Source of the DNA: Phoenicibacter congonensis
GTDB taxonomy: Bacteria; Actinomycetota; Coriobacteriia; Coriobacteriales; Eggerthellaceae
Direction of reading: 5' to 3'
Length of the DNA stretch: 8,680 nucleotides
Assembly: GCA_030530045.1 (NCBI GenBank)
Contig: JAUMVS010000061.1
Span: 1 to 8,680 of the forward strand
Positions within the stretch are counted from its first letter, which is position 1. Every line of letters starts with the position of its first letter. Of this stretch, positions 6,724 through 8,680 are shown piece by piece. The notes under the pieces were generated by a model that had not been told where the DNA came from, made no database searches, and saw only the letters and a program-made list of their open reading frames with translations. The position numbers and the translations under genes are program-made.

Positions 6724-7278
6724 TTAGAGAATATTTCTGAAGTCATCCCACACATCAAAATCGTCAAATTCATCCCGAAGCTTTTCATAATCTTCCGGGA
6801 AAAAAGTCTCCAAGTAAAGTTTCCTTCTAATTTGCCATTCTTGCTTCGAAACCGCTTGCTCTGTGAGCGGGTCAATTATGTATTCTTCGCCATCATTTTC
6901 GCATAAAAGATGATCTGGATATTTCATTGATTCAAAGTCGACATAATCTCGCCTAATCTTGAAGCTATGGCCATAGAGATTGTCGAACTCAACGAAATCT
7001 TTATCCACATTCTTTTGATTCGAGGGTTCGTTATCTTTAACAGGCGCTTGGTCCTTTTGAGCGAGACTGTGCATTTCTTTAACGATTTGAGTTACCAGCT
7101 CAATGAGCTCCAATCTATCTTGATAAAACTCATAACTTGTATTTTTTATCCCTTTATAAAATAGTGAAGAAGTAACGAAACCGTTCATAAGGCTGACAGG
7201 ATCGTCGTGCAGCAGCTCAGCAAGTTCGAGAACCTTTCCTGCGAGATTTTGCTTCAATTCTTTTAGCGTTTGATCCAT
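6724..7278 (-). CDS. Hypothetical acidic protein, 184 aa
   Basis: I do not recognise a family. The N-terminal ~75 residues look helical (MDQTLKELKQNLAGKVLELA onward). A polar linker follows (about 76-94, AQKDQAPVKDNEPSNQKNV), then a C-terminal domain rich in Asp, Glu and aromatics that ends FPEDYEKLRDEFDDFDVWDD (about 160-179). There is no signal peptide or membrane segment. The start is supported by AGGGGGT (7290-7284) five bases upstream. A short ORF ends 18 bases before it, so the two were probably co-transcribed. The acidic C-terminus and its location among toxin-antitoxin-type genes would suit an inhibitor or immunity protein, but that is only a guess. Confidence 0.75.
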   Translation of the reverse strand: MDQTLKELKQNLAGKVLELAELLHDDPVSLMNGFVTSSLFYKGIKNTSYEFYQDRLELIELVTQIVKEMHSLAQKDQAPVKDNEPSNQKNVDKDFVEFDNLYGHSFKIRRDYVDFESMKYPDHLLCENDGEEYIIDPLTEQAVSKQEWQIRRKLYLETFFPEDYEKLRDEFDDFDVWDDFRNIL

Positions 7279-7296
7279 GATTTACCCCCTAGCTCA

Positions 7297-7518
7297 TTAT
7301 GTTGCCCAAACTCGAAATCGTGGAAGATACACAGCTGAAGCATTCAATGCTTCCGCATGTGACTGCATTTTTTCTTCTGCATTCAAGCCAGTATTCAAAT
7401 ACTCCTGACTACTGTTCCACTTATCAAGAATCCTCATGGACATAACCGACAAGAAAGAAGCCATTCCGCAGGCACTTTCTTCACCAATCGCATCCGGTTC
7501 TGGCTTTTACTCACTCAT
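7297..7518 (-). pseudogene. short ORF with an in-frame stop after codon 3 (degraded or mini-gene)
   Basis: From ATG 7518 the frame reads M-S-E, then TAA (7509-7507), then 68 open codons: KPEPDAIGEESACG, MASFLSVMSMRILDKWNSSQ, EYLNTGLNAEEKMQSHAEAL, NASAVYLPRFRVWAT, stop at 7297. The residue composition after the stop looks like real protein. The longest intact product starts at ATG 7464 (55 aa), but no Shine-Dalgarno precedes it. Either a nonsense mutation has inactivated a ~71-aa gene, or the 55-aa form is made. It is immediately upstream of the 184-aa gene. No family is recognised. Confidence 0.4.
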
Positions 7519-7535
7519 TAGAAGAGGACACTATT

Positions 7536-7556
7536 TTTTATTTTTATAAAATAAAA
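7536..7556. repeat. AT-only inverted repeat
   Basis: TTTTATTTT-TAT-AAAATAAAA is a perfect 9-bp inverted repeat with a 3-base centre, in the most AT-rich stretch of the window and 18 bases before the ATG of the broken ORF. It overlaps the -10 of a possible minus-strand promoter (CCTTAA 7566-7571 read as TTAAGG; TTTATA 7543-7548 read as TATAAA; spacer 17). Confidence 0.4.
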
Positions 7557-7576
7557 TTTAACATACCTTAAGGAAA

Positions 7577-7603
7577 AATATGCCCATGTAGCGGCGCGAA
7601 CTT
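7577..7603 (-). promoter_or_regulatory. protospacer-like site for the array's own spacer, with TTTG PAM
   Basis: On the minus strand this site matches spacer 8529-8555 at 20 of 27 positions. Counting from the PAM, matches are 1-4, 6-13, 15, 16, 18, 20-23 and 26. The four bases immediately 5' (7607-7604) read TTTG, a canonical Cas12a PAM. The site lies in non-coding DNA and coincides with a weak promoter-like pair, TTGAAG (7606-7601) and CATATT (7582-7577) with an 18-base spacer, pointing at the broken ORF and the 184-aa gene. This is the only CRISPR-related target seen in the window. Confidence 0.5.
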
Positions 7604-7653
7604 CAAAAAACATCAATGTGAGACCCCGCACGACCGAGTAGTCATCGTGCCAT

Positions 7654-7700
7654 CAAAAGTCTATTTGGATTAAAAGACCCCTATTGCTTAAAGGGGAGTT
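7654..7700. repeat. vapD-flanking repeat, left copy
   Basis: This 47-base unit matches 8054-8099 at 41 positions with one gap. It contains GACCCC and GGGGAGTT arms. On the minus strand CCCCT-loop-AGGGG followed by TCTTTT resembles a weak intrinsic terminator just after the vapD stop. Confidence 0.7.
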
Positions 7701-7718
7701 GATTAAATGTAGATGTGT

Positions 7719-8009
7719 TTATAGTTTCCTTTTGAAGCTTTCGGTTATGTCTGACCAATCTTCAAGCTTGAAAGCTGCAATGTCATGAACACAAGCGTTG
7801 AACCATTCATACTTGCCTAATTCATCGTTCATGTCGAAAAGAAAGTTCATGCCATTCTTTGGGTTTTGCAGAACGTAGAAGTTACATTGAATGCGGGCAA
7901 AGCCCAAATCAGTTAGGGTCTTATCAATAACCGAATATGCCTTTGGTCTTGTAATTTGATAGTCATCTTGCAGTAAATTAGCGTCCAAGTCAAATGTCAA
8001 TCCATACAT
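7719..8009 (-). CDS. vapD: VapD family endoribonuclease
   Basis: This 96-aa protein closely follows the VapD pattern: an MYGLTFDLD start, an AYSVIDKTLTDLGFARIQ helix-strand segment, and a WFNACVHDIAAFKLEDWSDI C-terminus. VapD proteins are ~93-95-aa toxins of toxin-antitoxin loci with a Cas2-like ferredoxin fold and purine-specific mRNA cleavage in characterised members. The conserved N-terminal Asp (D7 or D9 here) corresponds to the catalytic position. I chose ATG 8009 because GAGGT (8021-8017) lies seven bases upstream and the product begins MY like known VapD; the frame extends to a GTG at 8054 without a Shine-Dalgarno. It is bracketed by two copies of a ~47-bp repeat, sits between a zinc protein and a non-coding stretch, and is about 360 bases from the CRISPR array. 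No known VapX-type antitoxin is recognised. Confidence 0.85.
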   Translation of the reverse strand: MYGLTFDLDANLLQDDYQITRPKAYSVIDKTLTDLGFARIQCNFYVLQNPKNGMNFLFDMNDELGKYEWFNACVHDIAAFKLEDWSDITESFKRKL

Positions 8010-8016
8010 AATTCCG

Positions 8017-8021
8017 ACCTC
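8017..8021 (-). promoter_or_regulatory. ribosome binding site that fixes the vapD start
   Basis: GAGGT on the minus strand, seven bases before ATG 8009. It makes this start preferable to the upstream GTG at 8054, which has only AT-rich sequence before it. Confidence 0.65.
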
Positions 8022-8053
8022 ATAACGTTCTAAACAATCTCTATCGTGTGTCA

Positions 8054-8099
8054 CAAAAATCTATTTGAATTAATAGACCCCATTGCATACAGGGGAGTT
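8054..8099. repeat. vapD-flanking repeat, right copy
   Basis: Second copy of the unit at 7654-7700, located after the zinc-protein stop (8116) and before vapD. It shares CAAAA, TCTATTTG, AGACCCC, ATTGC and AGGGGAGTT blocks with the left copy. On the minus strand CCCC-loop-GGGG followed by TCTATT could weakly terminate the upstream transcript. Confidence 0.7.
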
Positions 8100-8115
8100 A
8101 AATTAAGGGTAATAA

Positions 8116-8316
8116 TTAATGAAGCTGAGCTTTAATTTGCTCTTCTTCTTCTTTTAAACCTTCCTTAGCAGAAATCCAATCTGGTTCTGGGCAATCTGGA
8201 TTTAGACAGTGACGATATTTAATGCCAGTTGTTGTAACCATTTGCCCCCAGAACTCGAATGTTCTATCTGAAAAAATTCTTTCTTCAGTTTGACAACCGC
8301 AGTACGAACATTTCAT
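8116..8316 (-). CDS. Small zinc-ribbon protein, YgiT/MqsA-N-like
   Basis: This 66-aa protein has four spaced cysteines, C3-X2-C6 at the start (MKCSYCG) and C37-X4-C42 (YRHCLNPDC), with a ~30-residue strand-like segment between them. This is the layout of YgiT-type zinc-finger domains found in MqsA-like antitoxins. The last 15 residues (KEGLKEEEEQIKAQLH) look like a charged helix. No helix-turn-helix domain follows, so it is at most the zinc-binding half of an MqsA-type antitoxin. The start has an excellent AAGGAGG six bases upstream. It is the gene just upstream of vapD on the same strand, 106 bases away across a repeat, so a partner role is possible but unproven. Confidence 0.7.
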   Translation of the reverse strand: MKCSYCGCQTEERIFSDRTFEFWGQMVTTTGIKYRHCLNPDCPEPDWISAKEGLKEEEEQIKAQLH

Positions 8317-8322
8317 GATAAG

Positions 8323-8329
8323 CCTCCTT
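8323..8329 (-). promoter_or_regulatory. strong Shine-Dalgarno of the zinc protein
   Basis: AAGGAGG on the minus strand, six bases before ATG 8316. A second SD-like AGGAGGG lies further upstream as part of the adjacent hairpin. Confidence 0.8.
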
Positions 8330-8339
8330 AAAGAGAACC

Positions 8340-8355
8340 CTCCTAATGACAGGAG
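8340..8355 (-). terminator. possible terminator at the trailing end of the CRISPR array
   Basis: CTCCT-GTCATT-AGGAG on the minus strand forms a 5-bp hairpin followed by GGTTCTCTTT. It lies just after the degenerate last repeat and before the zinc protein. The stem is short and the T-tract weak, so it may only partly stop array transcription. Confidence 0.3.
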
Positions 8356-8367
8356 AGAAATTGAAAA

Positions 8368-8402
8368 TTCTAGAAAATGGAGATTAATGAGCGTGTCTAA
8401 TT
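8368..8402 (-). repeat. degenerate terminal CRISPR repeat
   Basis: About 25 of 36 positions match the array repeat, with a one-base deletion. The blocks TCTA, AAAA, TTAATG and the CTA end are kept in register. It lies 25 bases from the next repeat, which fits the array's spacer length. The crRNA handle stem (TCTAC/GTAGA) is destroyed, so it should not be processed normally. Confidence 0.65.
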
Positions 8403-8427
8403 AATATCGTACTGCAAAAAAGACGGA

Positions 8428-8680
8428 AACTACAAAAGTAGAAATTAATGTGTGTGTGCCTAGACCTCTATAGCCGTTAATGTTGTTCGTCTATCTACAA
8501 AAGTAGAAATTAATGTGTGTGCCTAGACGACGTGCCTAAGTGGCGGCGCGTACTTATCTACAAAAGTAGAAATTAATGTGTGTGCCTAGACGCAACAGCC
8601 AAGGACGCAAACGAAGCATCTACAAAAGTAGAAATTAATGTGTGTGCCTAGACTTTACGGAGAAAGATATGATGTGTGCG
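8428..8680 (-). CRISPR. Type V-A (Cas12a-type) CRISPR array, trailing part
   Basis: Three identical 36-base repeats lie at 8493-8528, 8556-8591 and 8618-8653. A fourth, altered one at 8428-8465 has an extra GT and one changed base in the handle end. Read on the minus strand the repeat begins GTCTAGGCACACACATTA and ends AATTTCTACTTTTGTAGAT, which is the Cas12a crRNA handle: stem TCTAC/GTAGA around TTTT. Spacers are 8466-8492 (27), 8529-8555 (27), 8592-8617 (26) and 8654-8680 (at least 27, cut by the window). The handle orientation fixes transcription as right to left, and decay at the left end agrees with that being the old, leader-distal end. The leader and any cas12a, cas4, cas1 and cas2 genes must be to the right, outside the window. 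Confidence 0.96.

Larger units (their letters stand above)
7279..7718. other. 440-base stretch without a confident gene
   Basis: Between the 184-aa gene and vapD there is no intact ORF of usual size. The stretch contains the broken short ORF (7297-7518), the AT palindrome (7536-7556), the protospacer-like site (7577-7603), a hairpin GCACGA (7628-7633) / TCGTGC (7645-7650), and the left copy of the vapD-flanking repeat (7654-7700). Confidence 0.6.

Noticed and set aside
7628..7650. Hairpin GCACGA / TCGTGC between vapD and the protospacer-like site as a terminator.
   Set aside because: There is an 11-base loop and no T-tract on the minus strand (GGGGTCTCAC follows), so I list it only as part of the non-coding stretch.
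8010..8054. GTG start at 8054 that would add 15 residues to VapD.
   Set aside because: There is no ribosome binding site, the extension covers the start of the flanking repeat, and VapD proteins begin at MY.
8097..8103. GTTAAAT in the vapD-flanking repeat looks like an integron attC core (GTTRRRY).
   Set aside because: The left copy reads GTTGATT, the matching RYYYAAC end is absent, and no integrase is present.
8671..8680. GATGTGTGCG at the window end resembles the repeat body ATGTGTGTGCC.
   Set aside because: It is in the right place for spacer bases, lacks the handle, and the next repeat is expected to begin at about 8681.

Overview
The window looks like a chromosomal segment of a Gram-positive bacterium of medium GC content. 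The core genes (DHPS-HPPK fusion, MurT-GatD peptidoglycan amidation) and a possible leaderless TATAAT-ATG arrangement would suit an actinobacterium, perhaps the Coriobacteriia. That placement is inference, because no rRNA or other taxonomic marker is present.

Left part (1-6288) is housekeeping. A 14-TM-type DHA2 drug/H+ antiporter (minus strand, running off the left edge) is divergent from folE (GTP cyclohydrolase I, plus strand). folE converges on a tightly coupled minus-strand operon through a shared bidirectional terminator at 2150-2182. The operon reads folP-folK fusion, then a biotin-protein-ligase-like gene, then a murT-gatD fusion, with TAATG and ATGA overlaps. FolE makes the pterin precursor and FolPK performs the pyrophosphokinase and dihydropteroate synthase steps. 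No folB or phosphatase gene is visible. MurT-GatD amidates the D-Glu of lipid II.

Right part (6240-8680) is accessory, AT-richer and gene-poor, all on the minus strand. From right to left it holds: the trailing end of a type V-A (Cas12a-type) CRISPR array that continues past the window; a small four-Cys zinc protein of YgiT-like layout; vapD (an RNase family with a Cas2-like fold), bracketed by two copies of a ~47-bp repeat; a 440-base stretch with an AT palindrome and a short ORF broken by a stop codon; an unrecognised acidic 184-aa protein; and a DUF2442 protein whose tail overlaps the folP start.

The most striking signal is that one CRISPR spacer (8529-8555) matches a site at 7577-7603 at 20 of 27 positions. 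The match includes 12 of the 13 PAM-proximal positions, and a TTTG PAM lies immediately next to the site. The site is non-coding, between vapD and the broken ORF, and overlaps a weak promoter-like sequence. This could be a Cas12a-based regulatory target, similar in principle to CreR/CreTA, or a tolerated, diverged self-target in a mobile segment.
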